NCBI RefSeq assembly: GCF_028368935.1
Contig: NZ_JAQNDK010000001.1
Span: forward strand, 1,426,001 to 1,490,000
Direction of reading: 5' to 3'
DNA length: 64,000 nucleotides
From: Sorangium aterium
GTDB lineage: Bacteria; Myxococcota_A; Polyangia; Polyangiales; Polyangiaceae
The translations under genes were made by a program, and so were the position numbers. Each line of letters starts with the position of its first letter. Position 1 is the stretch's first letter. Shown in pieces: positions 30,781 to 38,817 of this stretch. Below the pieces are notes generated by a model. The model worked only from the letters and a program-made list of their open reading frames with translations. It had not been told where the DNA came from and did not search any database.

Positions 30781-31227
30781 GTGCCCACGCTCAAAGAAAT
30801 AGAGAAAGCGATCTCGTCGCGCACCAACAAAGACGAGAGCCTAAACATGAAGGCTTTGCGCATCGTGGATAACCTAGTTGCGGGCACAGCCATGGCGCTT
30901 CAGTGCGAAGTCGAGGGTGTGTGCAGACTCAAGCAAATCTCTCTCCGTGCAGACACCGGAGACGAGTACGTCAGCGACTTCGTGACAAAGAACCAAGGCA
31001 AGTACGCGTTTGTCATTGAAGTGACTGTGCTATCAACAACAATCGCTGTTCCTCTCCAGCTCACGCCGAACTTTAACACGCTCGGGTGGCATATCCCGAG
31101 GCTGACGCCGTCTGGAATTCTGCGAGAGTTCACATCCAAGGATTCGCCCGAGTCCCTGGCGGACATCTGCGAGCAGATCACCAGAAAAATTATGCAGTCG
31201 GCTCTTGAGAACGTGAGTACGAAATGA
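30781..31227 (+). CDS. Hypothetical protein of lower GC content
   Basis: A 148-aa protein, GTG start chosen because GGAGG lies five bases upstream. It has a basic N-terminal helix (TLKEIEKAISSRTNKDESL) and a strand-rich middle (KYAFVIEVTVLSTTIAVPLQ). Codons are less GC-biased than neighbours, suggesting recent acquisition. Its 3' end overlaps by 38 bases the convergent gene that ends at 31190. No family recognised. Confidence 0.6.
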   Translation: MPTLKEIEKAISSRTNKDESLNMKALRIVDNLVAGTAMALQCEVEGVCRLKQISLRADTGDEYVSDFVTKNQGKYAFVIEVTVLSTTIAVPLQLTPNFNTLGWHIPRLTPSGILREFTSKDSPESLADICEQITRKIMQSALENVSTK

Positions 31228-31525
31228 ACTCGCCATCGCAAACAATCATAACCCAGTCGCGCGGATCTGTTACTGGCATATACGCGTAGATGCGCCAGGC
31301 GTCGTCGAACAGCGGCAATTCTGCGCCAGTCGCAGTCTCCCGGTAGCATCCTACCGTCAGGCCGTGCCGCACGATGGGCCTCATGGACTCCGTCGAGTCC
31401 AGTTCGATCGTGGCCAGCACTGCTCCAGATTTTGAGTGTAGGCAAAGCTGCTCTTTCTGCGATCCGCTGATGTGCGGCGAAGCGTTTGCCACTGATCGCC
31501 AGGCATCTTCCAGCGCACGGCTCAT
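31190..31525 (-). CDS. Hypothetical protein convergent with the previous gene
   Basis: A 111-aa protein starting at the ATG at 31525 (MSRALEDAWRSVANAS). It contains an aromatic and acidic C-terminal part (LPLFDDAWRIYAYMPVTDPR). Lower GC like its partner. The tail-to-tail overlap of 38 bases could let the two transcripts pair. It lies upstream-opposed to the transposase only by strand: the transposase gene ends 106 bases before this gene's start. No family recognised. Confidence 0.5.
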   Translation of the reverse strand: MSRALEDAWRSVANASPHISGSQKEQLCLHSKSGAVLATIELDSTESMRPIVRHGLTVGCYRETATGAELPLFDDAWRIYAYMPVTDPRDWVMIVCDGEFISYSRSQEPTA

Positions 31526-31631
31526 CGGGCACCCCCGGCGCAAAGTGCCTCGGTTGTTGCAATTGCCGGCACCACCATCTCGTGAAACATCGAGTAGTAT
31601 GGCCCGTTGGCGCTTCACAAACAAGCGGATA

Positions 31632-32693
31632 TTACTCGCCATCTCCAAACAGGTTGAGTTGCGTCATCCGCCGCGGCTCAGGCGCTTGCGGCGGGTCTTG
31701 CGGTGGCGTCGGCCCGCGGGGAGCCACAGGCGCAGCAGGCGCGCTTCCGACCAGCCGCAGGAACCCGCGCCCGTTGGGCAACTCGCGAGCGGGCGCAGGC
31801 GTCTCGCCGGGGCGAGGCTGCAACTTGAGCGGCTGCGGCACGGGCGGCGGCGCCTCCTCCTCCTCGGCCATGGCCGCGGTGACGAGCTCGGCGAGCGTCC
31901 ACGGTCGCTCTGCGAGACCAGCCGCTACGGCCGGCGTGGCGCCGAGCGTGCCGTGGACGCGCACCCAGTTGTAGACGGCGATGCCGAGGCCGACCGCGGC
32001 ACGGTGCCCGCGCAACGTCTTGCTGAAGGCCAGGCAGAGGCGGCGCGTCCTGCCGACCGTGTGACGTGTCTGGAGGTTGAAGCGCTCGACGTAGGACGTC
32101 GACATGAGCTCGTCCTTGGGCGCGCCGAAGATCGGCGTCTTGGTGACGAACGGGTTCCGAGGCGGCTCGTAGCGATGATCGGGCGAGCGCTGCGGCCCGC
32201 CGCGATAGTTCTTGACGCACTGGGCGTAGTCGGCCGAGCCGCGGAAGCTGGCGGCCATCGCCTCGATGTACGGCTGCCAGCCGTCGCTCGTGATGTGCGG
32301 CACGACCGTGAGCCGCGAACGTAGGTCCTTGATGAACGTCTCCGTGTTCTCGCCGTCGCGCTTGCCGACGTGGAAGGAGATGGCGAGCTTCGTGTTCGCG
32401 TCCAGTGCGACGTAGAGGTACGCGTCGCCGTGCTCGGCGGCGTCCTTCTCGGTCACGCGGGCCTGCTTCTTCTGGACGAAGCTCCACATCTCGTCCATCT
32501 GGATCACGTGCGCCGCTAGGTTGCGCACCTTGCGGCTGTGGAGCCGGATGCAGCCCTCTCCGAGGCGGAGCGCCAGGGCCATCACGGTCCCCTTGTCGAC
32601 GTCGACCATGCGCGCGACGGAGCGGATCGAGTTGCCTTCCACGAGAGCGGACGCGATGCGGACACGCGTCTCCAGCGGGAGCGGTGCGGGCAC
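31632..32693 (-). CDS. IS1-family-like DDE transposase
   Basis: A 353-aa transposase in one frame, unlike IS1 itself, which needs a frameshift. An N-terminal HTH (residues 8-42; GNSIRSVARMVDVDKGTVMA) binds the ends. The catalytic triad is Asp67 (IQMDEMWSF), Asp137 (ITSDGWQPY) and Glu203 (SYVERFNLQTR). The segment VERFNLQTRHTVGRTRRLCL parallels the IS1 ERNNLTLRTR-LARKT motif. A Pro-rich tail of about 85 residues is added. All three acidic residues are present, so it may be active. Confidence 0.87.
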   Translation of the reverse strand: MPAPLPLETRVRIASALVEGNSIRSVARMVDVDKGTVMALALRLGEGCIRLHSRKVRNLAAHVIQMDEMWSFVQKKQARVTEKDAAEHGDAYLYVALDANTKLAISFHVGKRDGENTETFIKDLRSRLTVVPHITSDGWQPYIEAMAASFRGSADYAQCVKNYRGGPQRSPDHRYEPPRNPFVTKTPIFGAPKDELMSTSYVERFNLQTRHTVGRTRRLCLAFSKTLRGHRAAVGLGIAVYNWVRVHGTLGATPAVAAGLAERPWTLAELVTAAMAEEEEAPPPVPQPLKLQPRPGETPAPARELPNGRGFLRLVGSAPAAPVAPRGPTPPQDPPQAPEPRRMTQLNLFGDGE

Positions 32694-32775
32694 GACGGGC
32701 CTTGCCTCTCTCCCTGGGCCGGCCCATCATGCGGCTGCGACGCGCGCTCTGTGGGCCACCACAGGGTGTGTTGCA

Positions 32776-32890
32776 GCCCCGCTCCCGGTTGCAGCCGAGA
32801 GCGGGGCGCTTTGCTGAGTGGCCCTTAAAATAACACGAAACGCCTATGTTTCCCGGCGTTTCTGAGTAGCTAGGACACGGGTTGTCCTAG
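32776..32890. promoter_or_regulatory. Cluster of three hairpins between transposase and antirepressor-like genes
   Basis: Three perfect inverted repeats lie in tandem: 32776-32784 with 32799-32807 (GCCCCGCTC/GAGCGGGGC), 32837-32844 with 32855-32862 (GAAACGCC/GGCGTTTC), and 32870-32877 with 32883-32890 (CTAGGACA/TGTCCTAG). The second looks like a terminator for the upstream minus-strand gene; the third resembles an operator palindrome. This sits in the promoter region of the transposase, so it may control transposition. Confidence 0.65.
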
Positions 32891-32961
32891 CTCTCATGCG
32901 CGATTACAGCCTGTTTGACGGCACTTCTTGGAGCGGCGGCTCGCTCCGCGCGCGGCCTCCG

Positions 32962-33759
32962 TCATGCCGCGCTCTGGACCTTCTTCTTGGCCAGCTTGGG
33001 CGGGTCCTCGGCCAGGTCCTTGAGGATGAGGTCCTTGTAGTGATCGTCGTACAGGTAGCACGGCACATCGGCTACATCGGACCCTGGTTTCTTGTCCATG
33101 ATGGTCTTGCAGTGCGGCTCCTTGCCCCTGATCCCGAGCTTCGTGATCCGGATGCCGACCATCTGCCGGCTCACTCCGGCCAACCTCGCGATGTCGTCGG
33201 GGCGGTGCCACTGCCCTCCGGGCAGTGCGGGCAGCACGTCGGCCGCGCGCTGGCCCGTCAGGAGGCGCAGCCCATGGGCGAGGGCGGCGTCCTTCGACTC
33301 TTGGGAGACCGCGGGCGACATGAGTTCGACGATGCGGGTGATGACCCTCGCGCGTTCGAGTTCAGCGTCTCGCGTGTCGTTGGCCGGCTGCCGAACCGCC
33401 GACAACTCGCTGCGCCGTGCGGCCATATAGACCGCGATCAGCTCCCTGGTGATGGCGATGGCTGTTGGCGTCTCGCTCTTCGTGACGATGAAGAGCGCAG
33501 CGGCCTCGGTGAGCCAGTACTCGGTACCTGGCCGACCACCCTGCGGGGAGGTTCGCCCCACCGTGGGGCGAACCTCGGAATCATTGAGGTTTCCGGCTTC
33601 GCGGTGCCGCTCGATCAACTCCCGTATCTTTCTCGGCCGCTCGTACTCGAGCCGATCAGCGAGGTCGACGTCCCTCACCAGCGGCTCATCCTCGCCGTCG
33701 CGGAACCCCACCGTCCACCCGTTCACCTCACGCAGAACCAACTCGCTCGATCCACCCAT
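32962..33759 (-). CDS. Phage antirepressor-like DNA-binding protein
   Basis: A 265-aa protein. The ATG at 33759 is chosen because GGAGG lies eight bases upstream. The N-terminal part (VNGWTVGFRDGEDEPLVRD, ADRLEYERPRKIRELIERH, YWLTEAAALFIVTKSETPTA) resembles Rha/BRO-type phage regulatory domains. The C-terminal part has an HTH-like RPDDIARLAGVSRQMVGIRI. It is the promoter-distal cargo gene near the right end of the element and may control its transfer or lysogeny-like state. An internal 12-bp palindrome at 33548-33576 lies within its coding sequence. Confidence 0.6.
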   Translation of the reverse strand: MGGSSELVLREVNGWTVGFRDGEDEPLVRDVDLADRLEYERPRKIRELIERHREAGNLNDSEVRPTVGRTSPQGGRPGTEYWLTEAAALFIVTKSETPTAIAITRELIAVYMAARRSELSAVRQPANDTRDAELERARVITRIVELMSPAVSQESKDAALAHGLRLLTGQRAADVLPALPGGQWHRPDDIARLAGVSRQMVGIRITKLGIRGKEPHCKTIMDKKPGSDVADVPCYLYDDHYKDLILKDLAEDPPKLAKKKVQSAA

Positions 33760-34149
33760 ACCCGAACCTCCGCTGCGCCCGCCGTTGTCCGTCGTCGCGC
33801 CGATCGCGATCTCCGGCAACACGTCGCCTACGGTGTCACTAGCCCGATCGCCCCCGATGCGGGATGGCGCGTCAAAATCGGCGACAAAACGGCTGGATTT
33901 GAGCGAGCAGCACGCGGGCGCTGGCCGATCGATCGACCGCGCTTCACGAGAAGGACGACGACACTGGCTCCTTCACCCGACAGATTCAGAGATTTGTCAA
34001 GAACAAACGCAGGACGGCGCCGTCGGCGGGACGGACCGTGCTCGGCGGGGGCGTCTGCCGACTGGGCATCGCCTCAGATTCGCTTCAGTGGAACGGGGTG
34101 TCCGGGATGCGCCGCGCGAGTGTCCGGAATGCGGATGGCGACGATGTGG

Positions 34150-34163
34150 TTCCGGACATCACC
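34150..34163 (-). repeat. Right terminal inverted repeat of the element
   Basis: TTCCGGACATCACC, the reverse complement of GGTGATGTCCGGAA. Two TGTCCGG(G/A)A copies in the opposite orientation lie inside it, at about 34099 and 34121. The 327-base space from 33823 to 34149 is otherwise without a recognisable gene. Confidence 0.75.
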
Positions 34164-34270
34164 TCTCGACAGCCTCCGCCCAGAGTTTCAACTCTGCCGG
34201 CGGCTCTCGACAGCCTCCGCCCAGAGTTTCATCTCTCCCGGGAGCCTCTCGACAGCCTCCGGGTCGATCA
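34164..34270. repeat. Right part of the 41-bp hairpin repeat array
   Basis: A unit matching the left copy (34164-34203), a second diverged in its palindrome arm (34204-34245) and the start of a third (from 34246). From 34271 to 34484 only a 29-codon minus-strand frame beginning MNADAELRVLT is seen, too short to support as a gene. Confidence 0.8.
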
Positions 34271-34484
34271 GATCCGCCCGGTGGCGAGCGCGGTCTGGGC
34301 GAACAGGTCGGCGTGCCGGGCCACGGTAAGCACGCGGAGCTCGGCGTCAGCGTTCATCAGCAGATCCTACCGCTTGCCGGCCCATGCGGCGACTGCATGG
34401 CGGCGCTCCGACCAGCAGCGAGAGAGACCGAAGGCGCGATGCGCGCGATGCGAACGAGCCTTGGCCTCCTTCCAGCAGCCACCG

Positions 34485-35516
34485 CTACATCGTCAGCACC
34501 AGCTTGCCCACGGTGCTGCCCGACTCGATCGCCCGGTGCGCCTCGCCCGCTCTCTCCAGCGGGAACGTCTTCACCGGCGGCGCCGAGAGGCGCCCCTCGT
34601 CCAGCCAGCCCACGAGCCGCTCCATCGCCTCGCGCAGGATCTCCGTCTTATTGAACAGGTACGAGAGGTTGAAGGCCAGCACGCTCTTGTTGTCGTTGCA
34701 GAGATCGAGCGGGTTGAAGCGCGGCATCCGGAGGAAGTCGACAGCGAGCTTCGGATAGCTCGGGCGGCCGCCCTGCCGCGGAAGCATCGTGTGGAAGCCG
34801 TACACGACGAGCTTGCCGGCCGAGGCCACGTGCCGGTAGCTCTGCCGCAGCGTCTCGACCCCGTTCGCGTCGAGGATCACGTCGTATCCCTCGGGCGCGA
34901 GCCGCTCCGCCGCCGCCCAGAGCGGCTCGCTGCTCTTGTCGATCACCGCGTCGGCCCCGAGGCGCCTCGCCGCCTCGACCTTGTGCGCCGCGCCCACCAC
35001 GCCGACCACCCGGCAGCCGGCGATCTTGCCGAGCTGCACGAGCGCGCTGCCGACGCCGCCGGCGGCCGAGTGCACGAGCAAGGACATGCCCGGCCGCAGC
35101 CGCACGAGCTCGAAGAGCGCATAGTACGCCGTCATGAACACCGCCGGGAAGCCGGCCGCCTCCTCCGGTGTGAGCCGCGCCGGCAGCGGGAAGACCTGGT
35201 GGCGCGGGACCGCGACGCGCGAGGCGTAGCCGCCGAAGCGCGTCACGCCGAAGACGGGCGCCCCGGGCGCAAGATCGGAGATGCCCTCGCCAAGCGCGGC
35301 GACGGTGCCGGCAAACTCGAAGCCGGGTGTGATCGGCCAGCCGACGTACTTCTTCGCCGACTCGTAAAGGCCCATGCGGACGACGCAGTCGGCGTAGTTG
35401 ACGCCAGCCGCCCGCACGTCGACGAGCACCTCGCCGCGCGCCGCGGTCGGGTCGGGGTGCTCCTCGACGCGGAGCTTGTCGTGGCTGCCAGGCTCGTGGA
35501 CGACGATCTTCCGCAT
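34485..35516 (-). CDS. Quinone oxidoreductase-like MDR-family enzyme
   Basis: A 343-aa zinc-independent medium-chain dehydrogenase/reductase. It has RKIVVHEPGSHDKLRVEEHP at the start, NYADCVVRMGLY, PGFEFAGTVAALGEG, GYASRVAVP, and the NADPH-binding LLVHSAAGGVGSALVQLGKI near residue 145. The substrate-binding pattern and DANGVETLRQSYRHV resemble the VAT-1/quinone oxidoreductase branch. The reaction would be NADPH-dependent reduction of a quinone or enone; the real substrate is unknown. It lies between the mobile element and the T6SS effector island. Confidence 0.9.
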   Translation of the reverse strand: MRKIVVHEPGSHDKLRVEEHPDPTAARGEVLVDVRAAGVNYADCVVRMGLYESAKKYVGWPITPGFEFAGTVAALGEGISDLAPGAPVFGVTRFGGYASRVAVPRHQVFPLPARLTPEEAAGFPAVFMTAYYALFELVRLRPGMSLLVHSAAGGVGSALVQLGKIAGCRVVGVVGAAHKVEAARRLGADAVIDKSSEPLWAAAERLAPEGYDVILDANGVETLRQSYRHVASAGKLVVYGFHTMLPRQGGRPSYPKLAVDFLRMPRFNPLDLCNDNKSVLAFNLSYLFNKTEILREAMERLVGWLDEGRLSAPPVKTFPLERAGEAHRAIESGSTVGKLVLTM

Positions 35517-35748
35517 GGGCACCTGCTCGGTTGACGTGGCCTCACCACGGGTCGGACACCTCGGAGACGGCGACCGCGGTTGTACACCGATCGGGGCGGG
35601 AGAGCGCGGCAAAGCGGCCCGCTCCTGCGCTCACGGGTTGCGCACCAGCCGCGGCGGCGAGCCGCGCGTAGTGCGCTGAGCCGGGGGAAAAAGAGAGCCG
35701 CGCTGCACCTGTTGCGCCGATCTGGCGGATCGGAGATCCTCTCGATGC

Positions 35749-36828
35749 ATGGGGCATCCCGCGGTCGACAACAAGACGCCGTTTGCCCTGGAGCCTCTCT
35801 TCGTGACCGACGAGGAGGGGCGCCCGCTCCTCGTCGCGCTGGTGCAGGCGACCTTCGACCTGCACCCGGTACGCGGCGTCGAGCGCGCCGAGCAGCAGCC
35901 GCCACCGAGCCTCGCCGGGGAGTTGTGGGGGGCCGACGCCGCCACGTCGAGCTACAAGATCGAGCCGACGTTCGCCTTCTTCAAGCCCGCGACGGACGTT
36001 GTCTTGATCGGCCATGCGCAGGCGCCGCGCCATTCCGTCCCGGAGCTCCAGGTCGTGTTCCGCGTCGGTCCGGTCGGGAAGGCCGTGCGGGTCCTCGGCG
36101 ATCGGGCGTGGGTCCGTAACGCGGGAGGCCTCGTCCCATCGCGACCGCGGCCGTTCGATCGAGTCCCGCTCAACTACGAGCACGCCTTCGGTGGCTGGGA
36201 CCGTACCCACCCTGATCCGGCAAAGCATGCGCTCGAGCCGAGGAACCCCGTGGGAATCGGCTTCCGCGCGCCGAACGCGGCCGTCGAGGAGGGTCTGCGC
36301 TTGCCGAACATCGAGGATCCGAACGATCCGCTGCAGCATTACGGGCAGGTTGTCGCACCAGCGGGACTCGGGTTCGTCTCGCCGGACTGGCAGCCCCGGG
36401 CCACGCTCGCCGGGACCTACGATGAGGCCTGGACCAAGGAACGGATGCCGCTCCTGCCGAAGGATTTCGATCGGCGGTTCTTCAACGCGGCCTCCAAGGG
36501 GCTCGTCGCACCGGGATACCTGAGGGGCGACGAGCCGGTGCTCGTGGAGAACGCGTCGCCGTTCGGGAGGCTCTCGTTCCGGCTGCCCGGGCTCAGCGCC
36601 CCGAGGTGCCGGGTAGAGCTCGTGCGGCAGGAAGACGCGCAGGTGGAGCTGCGGTTGGATACGGTGATCGTGGACACCGACGCCGATCGCGTGATGACGC
36701 TGTTCCGCGGGTACGTCGCGCTGCGGGATGGGCCGCACGACGTGCGCACGATCGCGATCGAGGAAGATCTGGGCGCTGTCAGGAGACAGGTCCCCTCGGG
36801 CTGGTCCCGGGAGGGAGCTCGACCGTAG
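35749..36828 (+). CDS. DUF2169 T6SS accessory protein
   Basis: A 359-aa DUF2169 protein. Hallmarks are VQATFDLHP, VPLNYEHAFGGWDRTHP near residue 145, NPVGIGFRAPNA, LPNIEDPNDPL, PAGLGFVSPDWQPRATLAG and DFDRRFFNAAS, followed by YLRGDEPV. DUF2169 proteins are encoded next to PAAR-like spike tips and effectors and are thought to help load them. Here it is followed 28 bases later by a DUF4150 gene, the standard pair. It reads convergently with the immunity genes. Confidence 0.93.
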   Translation: MGHPAVDNKTPFALEPLFVTDEEGRPLLVALVQATFDLHPVRGVERAEQQPPPSLAGELWGADAATSSYKIEPTFAFFKPATDVVLIGHAQAPRHSVPELQVVFRVGPVGKAVRVLGDRAWVRNAGGLVPSRPRPFDRVPLNYEHAFGGWDRTHPDPAKHALEPRNPVGIGFRAPNAAVEEGLRLPNIEDPNDPLQHYGQVVAPAGLGFVSPDWQPRATLAGTYDEAWTKERMPLLPKDFDRRFFNAASKGLVAPGYLRGDEPVLVENASPFGRLSFRLPGLSAPRCRVELVRQEDAQVELRLDTVIVDTDADRVMTLFRGYVALRDGPHDVRTIAIEEDLGAVRRQVPSGWSREGARP

Positions 36829-36856
36829 TGAACGCTGGCATCTCGAGGAGACGGCG

Positions 36857-37327
36857 ATGGGCGTGACGGTAGGCGTGAACATGATGTCGGTGGTCCACGC
36901 GAAGAGCAACGGGATCACCATCGCATTCCCGGACGTCTGCAAGACCCCGGCGCCCCCCGCGCCGCCCCTGCCGATCCCCTACCCGAACATCGCCAAGAGC
37001 GGCGACACGGCCAAAGGCACGAAGAAGGTGAAGTGCGACGGGGAGTCGGTCTGCGTCAAGGACTCGAACTTCAGCACGAGCACCGGGGACGAGGCCGGCT
37101 CGCTCGGCGGGATCGTGTCGAGCAAGACCAAGGGGAAGGCGGAGTTCGTTAACTTCTCGTTCGACGTGAAGTTCGAGGGGAAGAACGTGGCGCGGGCGTT
37201 CGATCTGATGCTGCACAACGACAAGAACACGCCGCCGTTCCCGGTGATGCAGGGGCCGGTGGTGGTGATCCTGCCAGCAGGGCCGGCGCCGAAGCGGGTG
37301 TGCGCCGCGTGCGAAAAGGAATTCTGA
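36857..37327 (+). CDS. DUF4150 PAAR-like T6SS spike-tip protein
   Basis: A 156-aa DUF4150 protein, a PAAR-like cap that sharpens the VgrG spike and links effectors. The family pattern VCKTPAPPAPPLPIPYPNI is near residues 28-46, with SSKTKGKAEFVNFSFDVKFE and GKNVARAFDLMLHN following. It has no fused toxin domain, so any cargo is bound in trans. A GAGGAG ribosome site precedes the ATG. Confidence 0.92.
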   Translation: MGVTVGVNMMSVVHAKSNGITIAFPDVCKTPAPPAPPLPIPYPNIAKSGDTAKGTKKVKCDGESVCVKDSNFSTSTGDEAGSLGGIVSSKTKGKAEFVNFSFDVKFEGKNVARAFDLMLHNDKNTPPFPVMQGPVVVILPAGPAPKRVCAACEKEF

Positions 37328-37383
37328 AACAGCGGCCGAGCCCGCTGTGCACGTGCACGGCGGCCGATTGGGCCGCACGGACG

Positions 37384-38187
37384 TCAGGCCAGGCCCTCGA
37401 TCGCCGCGAAGAGATCCTCGACGGAGTGACTGGCCCAGGGCAGACGCGCGATCCTGGGGCAGCGGGCCAGCTCGCCGCTCACCTTCATGCCCAGAAGCTC
37501 GGCGATTTTGATGAGCGCCAGGCCCTCGAGGGAGAGATAACTGCGCGGCCAGTACACGACGTCACCCTCACGCACAGCCGCTGAATCACGAGCTTCGTCG
37601 TTCCTCGCCGCCTCCTCGCCCAGCAGCGCCGATACCGACACGTCGAACCCCTCCGAGTCCCTTGCCACCAGCGCTCGACATACTTCATACCGCGGCGATC
37701 GCCGATTTTCCAGGGAGCGCTCGAAGCGCGTCAGGAGCACCGGTGCGTCGGGCGGTGGGGATGTACCCGGGTTCTGCAGCATCCTGTGAAGCAGCAGGAA
37801 GAAGCAATGGTCATCCTCGTATTCCCAATCGGGATTCCACACTTCGGTCGACTCGTCCGCGATCTGGCGCGCTAGCGCAAGGTCGCCGGCGACGACGGCG
37901 TCGAGGACGGAGTTCGTCCGGTTGAGCGCCAGGTGCCTGTCGCGCACGTTGCCCTCCGCGCGCGAGCGCCGCAAGAAGTACCGCCGTGAATGCCCGCTGC
38001 GGATCAGGTTCGTACGAAACTCGCCGACATCCGCGAACTCGAGCAGGTGACAGATCCCGAGAGCTCCGAACTGGGCGGCGAGCTCATCAAAGATATCGCC
38101 GAGTTCTGCAATGGGCGCCTTGCCGACGCAGAGCATGTTGTAATGAATCTCGGAGACCAGCTCCGCATGAACGTCGGCAATATCCAT
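37384..38187 (-). CDS. Imm49-like immunity protein
   Basis: A 267-aa cytosolic, helical protein. The features YFLRRSRAEGNVRDRHLALNR, AVVAGDLALARQIAD, the W/Y/E/D motif (WEYEDDHCFFLLLHRML) and DVVYWPRSYLSLEGLALIKI fit the immunity-49 family found beside polymorphic and T6SS toxins. It starts one base after the upstream gene and is the last gene of the effector operon. It should protect the producer by binding a toxin; the partner is inferred from order. Confidence 0.65.
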   Translation of the reverse strand: MDIADVHAELVSEIHYNMLCVGKAPIAELGDIFDELAAQFGALGICHLLEFADVGEFRTNLIRSGHSRRYFLRRSRAEGNVRDRHLALNRTNSVLDAVVAGDLALARQIADESTEVWNPDWEYEDDHCFFLLLHRMLQNPGTSPPPDAPVLLTRFERSLENRRSPRYEVCRALVARDSEGFDVSVSALLGEEAARNDEARDSAAVREGDVVYWPRSYLSLEGLALIKIAELLGMKVSGELARCPRIARLPWASHSVEDLFAAIEGLA

Positions 38188-38188
38188 C

Positions 38189-38770
38189 TCAGCCGAGCCC
38201 TGTGTACTTGGAGGGCTCGATGAAGCTCAGCCCGGAAAGCCCCTGCGCCAGCATGGAATCAGCCAGCTCCCGGCGAATCACGACCAGGTTCCGCCACTTG
38301 TGGAGGCGGAACACCTTGTACGAAGCGGGCACCACGTCTTGCCTGAGCACGAGCGAGTCGCAGGCGCAGATCGAATCGGGATCGAGCGCGTTCCACTTGA
38401 CGCCCGACTGCGCCACATCGATACAGTCGCAGACGTCCTGCGGGTTGACGATGAAATAGTCAGCCGATGCGGTGTGGCCCTTGTGGTTGATGATCGCGAT
38501 CGGCAAGAGCTCGACGTTGCTGACCTCGGCGTCTTCGAGCGCCTTCTTCACCCGCCCGGAGACGACCAGGCGCTTCGCTCCGAGCAGGCTATCCGCCAGT
38601 GCGATGTCCTTCGGCTTGCGAGGGTCCATCCGGCAGCGCGCGTCCTTGGGCCAGCCGGTGGCCCGAGACACCCCCTGCGCTAGCTCGAAGGCGTCCTCCA
38701 CCCCCTCCACGTCCAGGATCTTGCAGATACCGTCGATGTTTCGCCCCGGCCTCCACAGCAAGAAGCTCAT
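38189..38770 (-). CDS. DUF1629/Imm11-like immunity protein
   Basis: A 193-aa protein with the DUF1629 (Imm11) pattern: GAKRLVVSGRVKKALED, VELLPIAIINHKGHTASADY, FIVNPQDVCDCIDVAQSGV and VFRLHKWRNLVVIRRELAD. Genes of this type sit directly after toxin genes. It follows the AHH-type nuclease by 47 bases, so it is the most likely cognate immunity protein. The ATG at 38770 has better ribosome-site spacing than the one at 38782. Confidence 0.7.
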   Translation of the reverse strand: MSFLLWRPGRNIDGICKILDVEGVEDAFELAQGVSRATGWPKDARCRMDPRKPKDIALADSLLGAKRLVVSGRVKKALEDAEVSNVELLPIAIINHKGHTASADYFIVNPQDVCDCIDVAQSGVKWNALDPDSICACDSLVLRQDVVPASYKVFRLHKWRNLVVIRRELADSMLAQGLSGLSFIEPSKYTGLG

Positions 38771-38817
38771 ACGTTCATCCACTCCTTTCTTTGCGACATC
38801 CGGGCAGCTATTCGAAT

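Larger units (their letters stand above)
29578..34163. mobile_element. 4.6-kb IS1-family-like element with cargo genes
   Basis: The ends are GGTGGTGTCCGGAA (29578-29591) and the reverse complement GGTGATGTCCGGAA (34150-34163), matching at 13 of 14 positions. Both sides carry TCTCGACA (8 bp), and removing the element plus one copy restores an uninterrupted 41-bp repeat array. GGTGATG-type ends, an 8-bp duplication and the DDE transposase inside all fit family IS1, though IS1 is normally about 0.8 kb. Extra TGTCCGGAA copies lie near both ends, probably transposase sites. Cargo: HTH protein, ECF sigma factor, two small genes, antirepressor-like protein. Confidence 0.75.

Noticed and set aside
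29578-34163. IS21-type element because of TGTCCGGAA subterminal repeats
   Set aside because: No IstA/IstB genes lie inside; the transposase, GGTGATG ends and 8-bp duplication fit IS1 better.
29528-34270. Possible CRISPR array because of repeated palindromic units
   Set aside because: Units are contiguous without unique spacers and there are no cas genes nearby.
34271-34359. 29-codon minus-strand frame starting MNADAELRVLT
   Set aside because: Too short and without partner; may be the remnant of a gene cut by earlier insertions.
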